Assembly: GCA_014526335.1 (NCBI GenBank)
Contig: JACTAT010000037.1
Span: 13,599,724 to 13,663,723, forward strand
Length of the DNA: 64,000 nucleotides
Origin: Chrysaora quinquecirrha
Taxonomy: Eukaryota > Cnidaria > Scyphozoa > Semaeostomeae > Pelagiidae
Direction of reading: 5' to 3'
Shown: positions 19,890 to 30,655 of the stretch, one piece after another
How the letters are laid out: each line of letters opens with the position of its first letter
Numbering within the stretch: position 1 is the stretch's first letter
The notes under the pieces: model-generated
The model's input: the letters and a program-made list of their open reading frames with translations, nothing else
What the model was told of the DNA's origin: nothing
Database searches by the model: none
Translations under genes and position numbers: made by a program

Positions 19890-22800
19890 ATGGGTGATTC
19901 AAGCAATGCTATACATAACCACAAACAGTTAAGCAAACGAGAAATTCAGAAGCTGAATCCTCTTGAAAAGAGCAGATATCTAGCTGTAAGTATTTTGTAA
20001 TTTAAAGATTGTGAAGAAAAAAAGAAACATCTTGAAGGAACAAACCTAAACGTTATCAAGATTATGTTCCAAGCTGTTTCAAATTGTTTCTTCTTTTCTT
20101 TACCATCCTCAGGCTTTGTGCAACTCAAAGATATTTTTCATGGTGCGACTTCACTGATATGTGATTTTTGACAAAATCAATATATATATATGTGTTTTTG
20201 TGCTTCTGAAAACTTCTTATCCAAGTGAATTTCAATTTGCTGCAATCAATGTAATAGACCTTGTTATAACTACTCATTTTCCAAGACTGTTGGCTGTCCC
20301 ATTCCCAAAAATGCTTCTTGAATGTGGCATTCATTTGGAGGAAATAAAATACTAGGATTGTGAATTTGAACACAACTTAGTTAAGGCCAATGATTACCCG
20401 TTTTAAAACACTGAAAGATATCAGTGGTATAACGTGTTTGCTTTCATGCTGGGTTTTAAGCCTCAGAAAGACCCCCAAAGGGCCAACTGAAACATCAACC
20501 ACAACTTTTACAGAACCATTCTGTACTATAGTAAAAAGCTATTGTTCTTATAAATGTTTCTGTACTTATAAGTATTTCACATATTTCTTCCTTTTATTGA
20601 TAGTATGAAGAACCAACTAAAGAAGCTCAGCGTGGAATGGAAGCAAGTAGAAAAAGAATTGCTGAAGCAAAGAAGGAAATGAAAAGGTAAAATCATATTG
20701 TCAATTATTAATCTAGTTCAGGGCTGCCACTCTGTTATGCAATCTGATGGACTGAATTCTTTCAAATGGGAAGAAAAACTACATCTTTTGGGTAGAAAAA
20801 CGGCAATACAAGAAACATTAACCCACAGCCTCTAAACAAAAACTTGAAGGCTCAGTATGGTACTGATTGCTTTGGGTATTTTCTGGTACCTCACTCATAA
20901 ACAATAACCATTAGGACTACTCCAGTTATAATTAATCTGCATAGCTTCCAGGTGGTTGCTTTGATCACATGTTTAAGGCTTTTGGGATTCCAATTCTTTT
21001 TCACAAGCCTGCACCTAACTCAGCTGCCAATTACTCGATGCTGATAACTTGGTACCAAGGAGGATATTTGATATGATGTAGACATATCACCCTTGGTACC
21101 AAAGTCCATGCATAGTTAAAGATCCATTATAGACATATCCTTCTTGGTATCATATGGTCCTTGGAACCGTATCCTTGGTATAGACATATTTTCTTTAAAG
21201 CCAGTTTTGCTGGTTCCTACCAGTTGCATAATAGTCTCAAACATTGACCTACATTAGCAAATAAGACTGCTTGCCTGCATGATTTTGATGTAGTAATAAA
21301 AAGCTGAAAAGCAGAGGTTTTTCTACGTTTTGCCCTTGTTGCCAATTTTCTTTTACATTTTTCTTGCTTGTGTAGATGTATAAAAAGTTTTATTTGACAA
21401 TTTGTCAATGACAAGTGTATTGCTCGTGTAGATTGGTAACAGGTTTCTTTGCAGTGCTCATTGTCAATTTCGCCAGCAGTATTTAAACAGGTTTCTGTTC
21501 AAAGATATCTTAGCACACTTTCTCGGATCTATGATGATTGATGAAATTTTTTTCAGATTATATGCACCGATTCCTGTTCAGGATGTTTTAGAGGCACAAA
21601 GACATGAACAGCTGATTGGGCAATTGAAGTAAGACCAAATGTTTCTATCATTAATTACTTAATCACAGCAGTACCTATAAGAGAGTAATGCCTTTTGTTT
21701 TGTAAAGAGCAAGACCTTTTTGTTAAGTTGTTACGAAGGAAACTAAGTATATAAATCTTGATCAAAATTCAAGAAGCATAATAGTTAAGAGTGTTTTTAT
21801 AAAATTGTAGGGTAATCGCCAGAGGATCGGCGATCGTCTGCAACTCTAAGAAACTGTAAAAATGCCTACAATGCAGGACTTAATAGTTCATTATGAAGAA
21901 CGCTTTTCTTTAAAATGTCAAGAAAGGAGACAAACCAACTATGCCATGTCCTGATTTTGGTTTCTTTTCTTTTTGAGCATTCCTTTTCTTTTTTCACTTC
22001 AAAGAATCCCTCTCCCGACCACTCCCAGTATAAGCATTTACTAACGTGAAAATATCAACTTCAAGATGACTAAGCAACTTTGTCCAGCGAAAATTTGTTG
22101 TTCTTGGGCTAATAAGCTAATTTCGCAACGGACCTCTACCTCTACCACAGTTCCCATAAAAGCATGGACCCTTGGATATCTCTTGGATTAAAAATATCCC
22201 ATATTCTTCTATGTATGACAAACGTCCGCTGCATAAAATTGTTATATATTTTTTGATATTTGATTCTAGGGCCGCTGAAGCAAGAAACAGAGCTCGGCTA
22301 TTGAGACTACATTATCAAAGAAACAGAGTAGCTATTTTTAGATTTTTTATGGCATATTCTTGTGTGCATAATTACAGGGGAATGATTTGACATTTTTTTG
22401 AAAATCTAACCGTTGATTTCACTTTGTAATGAATTCCTTAAGGCCCATTTCCACTTCATTCGCAGTTCGCAATTCGCATGCGATCTTTTGTCTGAAAATC
22501 GCATGCGAACGTTCGGAAATCGATAAATATTAAATAGACTCAAATCAACCAATAAAGGCAGAAGATATCTCAAACTATACTTAAGCCTTGACTGAAATAT
22601 ATCCCCACACTGAACTTCACCTCTTTTTTATGCATTTTATGAAAAATTCTATTGAACAATTCCAAGAATTCCAGTGAGAATTCCTCTCGCTGTATTTCCA
22701 CCCCAAGGTTTATAGCAAAAGTTCTTCTACCCCTGCAATTTAATTCCATCCGTAAGATCAAGGCACAAAGAGTTTTACAATAATAATATCAAAAGTTTTG

Positions 22801-24694
22801 AGCCTTGCTTAAATACTTAGACATTTTTCTTAATAACTAAATGTATGACTGAATCCAGCATTCGTCTCAAAAACGATATTTCCGTGCTTCTATTCGTACT
22901 CTATAAAGATACAAAGATACTTTTGGGTACCTAATTGCCAACCCCCCGCTTATTAAGATTTGCATGAATTTTGATGTCGCTATATTTTTCTTAATTGACT
23001 TTGACTTTCTTAGTGTGAAGTTTCACTTATACACTCTGTTTTGTTTGTTAGAACTATGGATTCCCTTAGCCTAAAAGTACTTTAGGGCCCGTCGCACTGC
23101 GTTTCTCAGCTATTTCCTGACAAAGTTTGTCAAACAAATTCCGACTCCCCCTCCCCCTTTCAGGGAGGGATAATTCACAAAATATTTTTGTTTTTAGGGC
23201 GCTTAAGAGAAGGGAGAGTTTACTTTAGGATTTACCTTAATGAAAACAGCTGCCTTGAATCTAACTGGAAAGATAGTTTTGTTACTTTTTATTCCATTTT
23301 TTTTGTACATTTTAGGGACAAGAAGTAAATCACCTGATATCTTGTCAACCAACTGCAATCAAAGCAATGCGATTACAAACTCTGCTTCCTCCTTATCCGA
23401 AGAAAATTGAAGTTAGGGACATACTTGGAAAGGATGAGGTATTTAGATATATAAGCAATAAATTCATGTTTACGCGTGGCAACAATACAGGGTGTTCCGG
23501 AAAAAAGGAACCGGGTAAATCAACCTTCGTACCAAAATAAATAATTAATTTTTGAGTATCACATTTGGTACTCGTGGCACTCATGTTCTTGAAGGAACGA
23601 GAATTATTCCTACATCACTTTATAAAGCTTTACTTCATGAATAACAAACACTAGGAAGAAACAAAACTTTTAACAGTATCGTTTTAGTCAACACAAAGAA
23701 CAGTCAAATGTGTACTTCAAAAAAGCACAACTCGCCATAAGAGTTAAAAAGTTTTTTTCTGTCTAAATCAATCGTTTTGCCAACCCTTGGCTTAAAGTAA
23801 CCAATGCTTGTAACAATAAACCCTTGCTGTGCCTTATCCCAGCAACAGAAAATCTAGAAAATCCTCAATTGCATGAAATCTGCATACAATTTGTGCACAT
23901 GCTTTATTTATAAATGAAATTAATAACAAGATATTCTTGTGAAGATGAAATATGAAAGCTCATCCTTTTACTCGCAAGAGTGTATGTAAACAGCAAGTGT
24001 TATTATAAAATTTTATTGGCTTGAAGTTCGGTTCGCAAGTAAAAGCAATTTCTAATGCCGGTTTTTTTTTCGGAACACCCTGTACGTATGGCATCAGTAG
24101 TTGAAGGGTTATGGCTGATACGTTTAGCTTTACACTTTTTTTAATAAGCAACCGCTCAATAAGCAACTAGGGGTGAACTGACCTTAATGTAAAGCAACTT
24201 GAGGGCTCAATTGAATTCTGTAAGCAACTAAGAAGTCATACAACCAAAATTATACGCTCTCTTTTTGTTAGGAAATTGTTTGTTTTGTATGTTGAAGTTC
24301 TTTAGCTAACGTTTTTCCACTTGCTGTCTCCCAAAAGTCGTGTTATAGCCATAACAGTTGATTATTTTGACCCGCAAAGTCAGGGGTGGTTGTTAGGTAA
24401 AAAGGGTTAAGCAACTTTTAAGCAACTTTGAGGGCTGAAATTTCTAAAATTTTAAGCAACTTTCAGGGCTGGACGAAAGTCAAGTTGCTTATTAAAAAAT
24501 AAGTGTATCATATTCTTGGCCAATATATCAATTCATTTATTCTTAGATATATTAGTTTTACTCCATTTATTCTTTTCAACTTTTAATAATATTTGAGTTC
24601 TTTTTAATTGCCTTTATTTTGTTTGCAGAGAATTCGAGTAGAGACATTGTTAGCTGATGAAATTGGACTAGAAACTGAGCGTAAATTGACGTGA
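19890..24694 (+). CDS. LKAAEAR1: LKAAEAR motif-containing protein, six exons
   Basis: Six exons join in phase: 19890-19985, 20604-20686, 21557-21628, 22270-22327, 23316-23438 and 24629-24694 (498 bp, 165 aa). All introns are GT...AG; the fourth donor (GTAGCT) is weak. The name-giving motif LKAAEAR is spelled exactly across the exon 3/4 junction, followed by NRARLLRLHYQ. A conserved block then reads VNHLISCQPTAIKAMRLQ, followed by LLPPYPKKIEVRDIL. The C-terminus is ETERKLT. The protein is small, basic and helix-rich, with no signal peptide or membrane segment. The vertebrate gene of this name is poorly characterised, so I give no function. AATAAA at 24813-24818 is a likely poly(A) signal. Two MITEs sit in introns 4 and 5. 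Exon edges come from sequence reading only, not transcripts. Confidence 0.88.
22918..23175 (-). mobile_element. MITE, older copy of the 63.4-kb family
   Basis: It starts TACTTTTGGGTACCTAATTG and contains, in reverse orientation, the same inner sequences as 63353-63717. Shared parts are the CATAGTTCTAA block, the TTCACTTATACACTC block and the TTGACAAACTTTGTC-like block. The right end is unclear. It lies within intron 4 of LKAAEAR1. Confidence 0.65.
23488..24082 (+). mobile_element. Mariner-type MITE, copy 1
   Basis: The inverted ends CAGGGTGTTCCGGAAAAAA / TTTTTTTTTCGGAACACCCTG are flanked by TA on both sides (23486-23487 and 24083-24084). It is 595 bp with no open frame. The inner sequence matches copies at 55515-56082 (opposite strand) and 57077-57683 (same strand). 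It lies in intron 5 of LKAAEAR1. Confidence 0.9.
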
Positions 24695-24812
24695 TTGTAA
24701 AACTTTTTAATTTCTTTATTCTTTAAATAATTGTTGTACATAGATTAAGAGATGTAACTATTGTAATTTATCACTATAGTAACTATCATTTTCGCAACAT
24801 AAATTGTATGAA

Positions 24813-24818
24813 AATAAA
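24813..24818 (+). terminator. Poly(A) signal of LKAAEAR1
   Basis: AATAAA, 119 bases past the TGA stop, in AT-rich sequence on the coding strand. Confidence 0.6.
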
Positions 24819-25039
24819 TTACACGAGTTTATGCTAGTCTCTATAACTTTTCTATAATTTCTGCATAATTTGAAATCGAGGAGAGAGGGAAACATAATAT
24901 TTAAGGATTTTTTCTTGACAAAACATTGATAACATTCGCACAAAAGAGCAGGTGCATAGAAGGAAGTTTTGATTCATTTTAAGGGCCAACGTTCAAGACT
25001 AATTTCTTATAATAGGTTACTTTATCAATATCAATTTCT

Positions 25040-25425
25040 AATAATAGGTGTTTAGCATATGAATGTCATTTTTTTCACTATTTAAGGTTAATAGATTTTC
25101 AGGTCTAAAGAGTAAGTGTAAAAGAAGAAATTTCACTCGTTCTTGAGAGAATTTGGTTAACAGCATTTCAGGTCTAAAAATGAAGTGTATAATAACCACT
25201 TTTTTTAAGGCAAATAGGTTGCTAGCATTTCAGTTGTAAAGGATATATGTAACAGAAGGCATTTCATTTTTCTGATTTTTACGAGCAATGTATTTAAAAC
25301 ATTTTCAGGCATAAGAAGTAAGCGTATAGTAAGGCATTTCACTCCTTTTTAAGAGCAATAGGTTTATAGCATTTTCAGGCATAAAAAGTAAGTGTATAGA
25401 AAGGCAATTCACTTGGTTAAATTAG
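25040..25425. repeat. ~69-bp repeat array, left border
   Basis: About five degenerate units of the type GGTTTATAGCATTTTCAGGC, then AAGTAAGTGTATAGTAAGGC and ATTTCACT...TTTTAAGAGCAATA. The same repeat reappears at 28205-28415 on the far side of the 198-bp satellite. Confidence 0.8.
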
Positions 25426-25429
25426 ACCT

Positions 25430-28200
25430 ATTTGTGACAACAACTTTCCTCCAACATTCGCCAAAAAGCAAGTCGATAGCTTTGCAAAATGGCCGAAAAT
25501 CGGCCAATAACAGAGGTCTTTAAAACTCAATTTGTTCTAGTTACTAAATCTTACCAAATACCCCATAAATAGCCTCTAGGGGGATAAATAGAGTGTTTTT
25601 TTTATCTAATTAAGACCTATTTGGGACAAAAAATTTTCCTCCAAAAATTCAAAAAAGGTGCAAGTCTATAGCCTTGCCAAATGTCCAAAAATTGGCAAAA
25701 TTAAGAGGTCTTGAAAACTCCATTTTCTCTTCAAAATAGTTACTAAATCTTACAAGATACCCCCTAAACAGCCTCTAGGGGGGTAAATAAATTGTTTCTA
25801 TCAAATTAGGACCTATTTGTGACAAAAAATTTCCTCCAAACATCACCAAAAAAGCAAGTCTATAGCTTTTCCAAATGGCCAAAAATCAGCCAATATCAGA
25901 TGTATTGAAAAATCCACTTTTTTTCTTCCAAAATAGTTACTAACTATTACCAGATACTCCAAAAACGGCCTCTAGGGGGTAATAAAAAGTGTTTTTCTAT
26001 CAATTTTGGAATTATTCGGGACAAAATATTTTCCTCCAAAAATCGCCAAAAAAGCAAGTCTATACATAGCTTTGCCAAATGGAATAAAGCCAAAATCAGG
26101 GGGTTTGAAAACTTTATTTTTCCTTCAATAATAGTTTGCTAAATGTTACTATATACCCCTTAAACAGCCTATAGAGGGAAAACGAAGTGTTTTTCTACCA
26201 GATAAGGACCTATTTAGGACAAAAAGTTTACTCCAAAAAATCGCCAAGAAGTCAAGTCTATACAGTAGCCTTGCCAAATGACCAAAAATAGGCCAAAATC
26301 ACGGGGTTGGAAAACTTTCTTGCTTCTTCAATAATAGTTTCTAAATGTTACCAGATACCCCTTAAACAGCCTATAGGGGGAAAATAAAGTGTTTTTCTAC
26401 CAGATAAGGACCTATTCAGGACAAAAAAGTTTACTCCAAAAAATCGCCAAGAAGTCAAGTCTATACAGTAGCCTTGCCAAATGACCAAAAATAGGCCATA
26501 ATCACGGGGTTGGAAAACTTTCTTGCTTCTTCAATAATAGTTTCTAAATGTTACCAGATACCCGTTAAACAGCATCTAGGGGGAAAATAAAGTGTTTTTC
26601 TACAAGATAAGTACCTATTTAGGACAAAAAAGTTTTCTCCAAAAATCGCCAAAAAGGCAAGTCTATAGCCTTGCCAAATGACCAAAAATTGGCAAAAATC
26701 AGGGGGTTTGAAACCTTTCTTCTTTCTTCCATAATAGTTGCTAAATGTTACCATATACCCCTTAAACAGTCTCTAGGGAGAAAAGTGTTTTTCTGCCAGA
26801 TAAGGATCTATTCAGGACAAAAATATTTTCTCCAAAAATGGCCAGAAAGGCAAGTCTATAGCCTTGCCAAATTGGCCAAATATTGGCCAAAATCTAGGGT
26901 TTTAAAATTTTCTTTTTTCTGCAATAATACTTGCTAAATATCATCAGATAGCCCTTAAAAAGCCTCCAGGGGGAAAATAAAGTGTTTTTTTTTTAAGTAA
27001 AGGACCTATTTAGGACGAGAAAATTTTCTCAAAAATTCCCCAAAAAGGCTAGTCTATAGCCTTTCCAAATGACCAATAATCGGCCAAAATCAGGGGGTTT
27101 GAAAATTTTCTTTTTTCTTCCATAATAGTTGCTAAATGTTACCAGATACCCCTAAAACAGTCTCTAGGGGGAAAGTGTTTATCTGCCAGATAAGGATCTA
27201 CTTAGGACAAAAACTTTCTCCAAAAATCGCCAAAAAGGCAAGTCTATAGCCTTGCCAAATGACCAAAAATTGGCAAAAATCAGGGGGTTGGAAACCTTTC
27301 TTTTTTCTTCCATAATAGTTGCTAAATGTTACCAGATACCCCTTAAACAGTCTCTAGGGGGGAAAAAGTGTTTATCTGCCAGATAAGGATCTACTTAGGA
27401 CAAAAAAGTTTTCTCAAAAAATAGCCAAAAAGGCTAGTCTATAGCCTTGCCAAATGATAAAGAGTTGGCAAAAATCATGTGTTTGAAAACTTTCTTTTTT
27501 CTTCAACAATAGTTGCTAAATGTTACCAGATACCCCTTAAACAGCCTCTTGGGGCAAAATAAAGTGTTTTTCTACCTGATAAGTACCTATATAGGACAAA
27601 AAAGTTTTCTCCAAAAATCGCTAAAAAGGCAAGTCTATAGCCTTGCCAAGTGATCATCGAAATGAATCCAAATCAGCCAAAATCAGGGGGGTTTGTAAAC
27701 TTTCTTTTTTCCTCCTTAATAGTTGCTAAATGTTACCTTAAGCCCCCTAAACAGTCTTTAGGGGGTAAAGAAAGTGTTTTTCTATCAGATGAGGATATAT
27801 TTAGGACAAAAAATTTTCTCAAAAATCGCCAAGAAAACAGGTCTATAGCCTTGCCATATGGCCAACCATAAGTCAAAATCAAATATTTTAAAAACTCGCT
27901 TTTTTCTTCAAAAATAGTTACTAAATCTTACAAGATACCGTCTAAAGAGCCTCTAGCAGGTAAATAAAGTGTTTTTATCAAATTAGGACCTATTTGGGAC
28001 AAAAAATTGTCGTCCAAAAATCACCAAAAAGGAAATCTAGAGCCATGCCAAATGGCCAAAAAAAGGCCAAAATCATGTGTTCTGAAAACTCGCTTTCTTC
28101 TTAAAAAATGGCAGCTAAATCTTGCAGATAACCCCTAAACAGCCTCTAGGGGGAAAATAAATTGTTTTTCTAGCAGATAGGGACCTATTAAGGACAAAAA
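25430..28200. repeat. Satellite, period ~198 bp, about 14 copies
   Basis: The landmark CCTCTAGGGGG recurs near 25571, 25770, 25970, 26168, 26370, 26573, 26770, 26965, 27170, 27356, 27548, 27757, 27950 and 28143. That is about 14 copies with mean spacing near 198 bp. Each unit also carries GGACCTATTTGGGACAAAA, GCAAGTCTATAGCCTTGCCA and an AATAGTTGCTAAATGTTACC-like block. Two neighbouring units (about 26170-26570) are nearly identical, pointing to recent duplication. Small open frames inside are not genes. Confidence 0.92.
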
Positions 28201-28204
28201 ATTA

Positions 28205-28415
28205 TAGTATGTCCCTTCACTCGATTTTAAGACCAATAGGTTTATAGAATTTTAAGGCATAAGAAGTATGTGACTAGTAAGGCATTCCAGTCGTTTTTAT
28301 AGCATATTTTTAAAGCATATAGCGTATTTATAGCATATTCAGGTAGAAGAAGTGAGTGTATAGTAATGCATTTCACTGGTTTTAAGGGCAATAGATTTAT
28401 AGCATTGTCATAAGC
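28205..28415. repeat. ~69-bp repeat array, right border
   Basis: About three units related to those at 25040-25425, with the shared words TTTATAGCAT, AAGAAGTGAGTGTATAGTAA and TTTCACTGGTTTTAAGGGCA. Together the two arrays bracket the 198-bp satellite. Confidence 0.75.
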
Positions 28416-28419
28416 AAAG

Positions 28420-29620
28420 TAGGTTACGACCGGGTACTGTCTACTTTTAAGTTTGAATCGTAAAACACCAAACTTATCGTATAGTTTTTTCAGGTTGCAT
28501 TCGTTCTTCGCTTAGGCCTTGTCTCCACGCTATCAAAGGACCTCTGGACGCTACTACAGGATAGCCACTGCTATCATAGCGTCGCCATTTTGACGTATGG
28601 TGGGTGGAATGATGGGCTATGGTCAAACAATCAAGCTTTGTTTGTCAAACATTTGAAATTTGCTCATCAAGTAATGTTTGGAAGTTTGGCCAAGTTTTAA
28701 CACATAGCATAACAAACAAAAGTAACCACAGCTTGTTACGCGAAGTTTAAAAGTTCAAAACATTTTTTGCTTCACGGCATCACGCAAGTAATAATCAAAA
28801 AACGTTGATGACCATTATTATGTGACGTACAGCCAACAGGGAAAATATTCTGTTTGAAAAGCAAGCATCGCTAAGCCAAGGCCTTAATATAGCAATTGAA
28901 ATAAAGATATAGCATGAAAACCAAAATTCTCCGAAAGCTAAAAGTTATCCAGGCCGTAGTTTTTATCTAGCAACAAATTAACGCGTTTTTATTTATCAAC
29001 GAAACCAAACTTTTCCTGTTTAGTGTTTATCATCACCAAATAACCATACGGCATCGTTAAAAACTGCTAGTTAAAATAATAAACTCTATCATTTAAGTAT
29101 ACATATCTGAATGAATCCTGATTTATTTCGTTTCAAGAGTACGGTAATGAAAAGTTTATAAATAATCATCTAATAAAAAAGAATTATTAATTAAATAGGT
29201 ATTGAATTGGAAGAGTACAAATTTCTGCGTGTGTTTTGCGAATTAAACGATAAGATAATCCAAAATAAATATTAAAGTAATATAATGCCAATAACACACA
29301 TTTCTTATAAGCCCCACAAGTCAAGGACAAGCACTAAAAACTGCTTGCCGTATTTATAACATGGATAGTACGTACGATTTGGGGATAGGGGAACTGAAGC
29401 AATGTTTGAGCGTGGGAAGTCAAGGGCCCCGATTCAAATTAGCTGTCTCTCCGATTCTTCGGGGGAACTTGTTTGACTTTTTTCTTGGTATCGCAGAATA
29501 AAGGATTGAAACTGCTTAGCAATTCATGATTGAAACTTTAGTTCTGGTTGCTCGCATGTGAGTTGCTTATAAAGAAATGTCTGAAGTGTGTTTTAAAGAT
29601 TCGATTTTGCAATCATAAAT
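28420..29620. other. Intergenic, nothing recognised
   Basis: AT-rich DNA without a supported gene, RNA or clear repeat. Confidence 0.5.
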
Positions 29621-29622
29621 GT

Positions 29623-30473
29623 ATCGACCTTTTCGACGAAAGGCTGCGATTATGGAGATTTTCACAATTTCAAAGTTCAGAGTTTCGATACCAAATTTGT
29701 ACTGAACAGCCAAAATTAACTCTAGATGCAAAGTTTTAATAACTTCGCTCTTGTACTTTTGATATTATGAGCGTTCAAAGTTCACGACTTCATTAGGATC
29801 AGTCGGGATGAAAAGTTTCACCCACAGACACTTTTCACGGTCAAATGGAATTCACAATGGAGCTCGCACTGCCTACAAAACCCTGAAAAAGTTAATGTCT
29901 ATTGTATTATCTTCAAAGGCGGTAATAATCATGACTCAGTTGTACAAGTTTTTCTAGTGCGAACGGCAACAGTTGCATTTTTGCAGACGAACAAATTTCT
30001 ATTAATCCTCAAAGGTTCCGTTGTGGAGCCTCAGAGCAACACTTTTGGACGAAAAACTAGGATTAATGAGCGGGAACCGCGAAGAGCTGTCAATGTGTTT
30101 GCTTTCTGGATAGGGAGAAGTACGGCCGTCTAATTGGAAGTAATGACAGCTCGACGATGTCTTATTTATGTTAAAAAGGGAAAACTGTTGGTCAATGCGA
30201 ACGAAAATCTTACAAACTTTGTCTAATATGAAAAAGTTTTGTTAATTTGCATGTGAACATCATGTTTGGCAAAAATTGTCAGGAAATTCGTGAAACACAG
30301 TGCGAACGGCTCCACGAGGAACTTAGAAGGCTCATAAAATAGATAGAACAATCACTAGGGTAATGAAACTTCAAACCTAGACTTTTGGCTGCTTAATACG
30401 AATTGGGTATAACAAAACTCAATATAGTTTTGGGTAATTTCAACCATGGTGGCCTTTCCTCGAAAAGGTCTAT
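29623..30473. mobile_element. MITE of the GACCTTTTCGA family
   Basis: The left edge GACCTTTTCGACGAAAGGC (29626) is inverted at the right as GGCCTTTCCTCGAAAAGGTC (ending 30470). It shares the word GAGCGTTCAAAGTTC and the edge layout with 37396-37705. No coding capacity and no certain target duplication. Confidence 0.6.
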
Positions 30474-30609
30474 TATTTGAAAATTGAAGTGAATAAAATG
30501 AAGAAAATTGCCAATCTGATCATACATACATAAAATAGAACCACCAAGCTGATAAGCTTAAATTACATGCAGTTTGATTTCAACTAGTTTTGACAAATGT
30601 TTGGATGAG

Positions 30610-30615
30610 TTTATT
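30610..30615 (-). terminator. Poly(A) signal of the minus-strand receptor
   Basis: AATAAA on the minus strand, about 40 bases past the stop codon of the receptor gene. Confidence 0.5.
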
Positions 30616-30655
30616 ACTGTAAGCTTACCTGAACACAAAGGTATCCAAACAGAAA

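Noticed and set aside
21040..21190. CTTGGTACCAAG palindromes in LKAAEAR1 intron 2
   Set aside because: One perfect 12-bp palindrome plus degenerate echoes; too little to call a feature.
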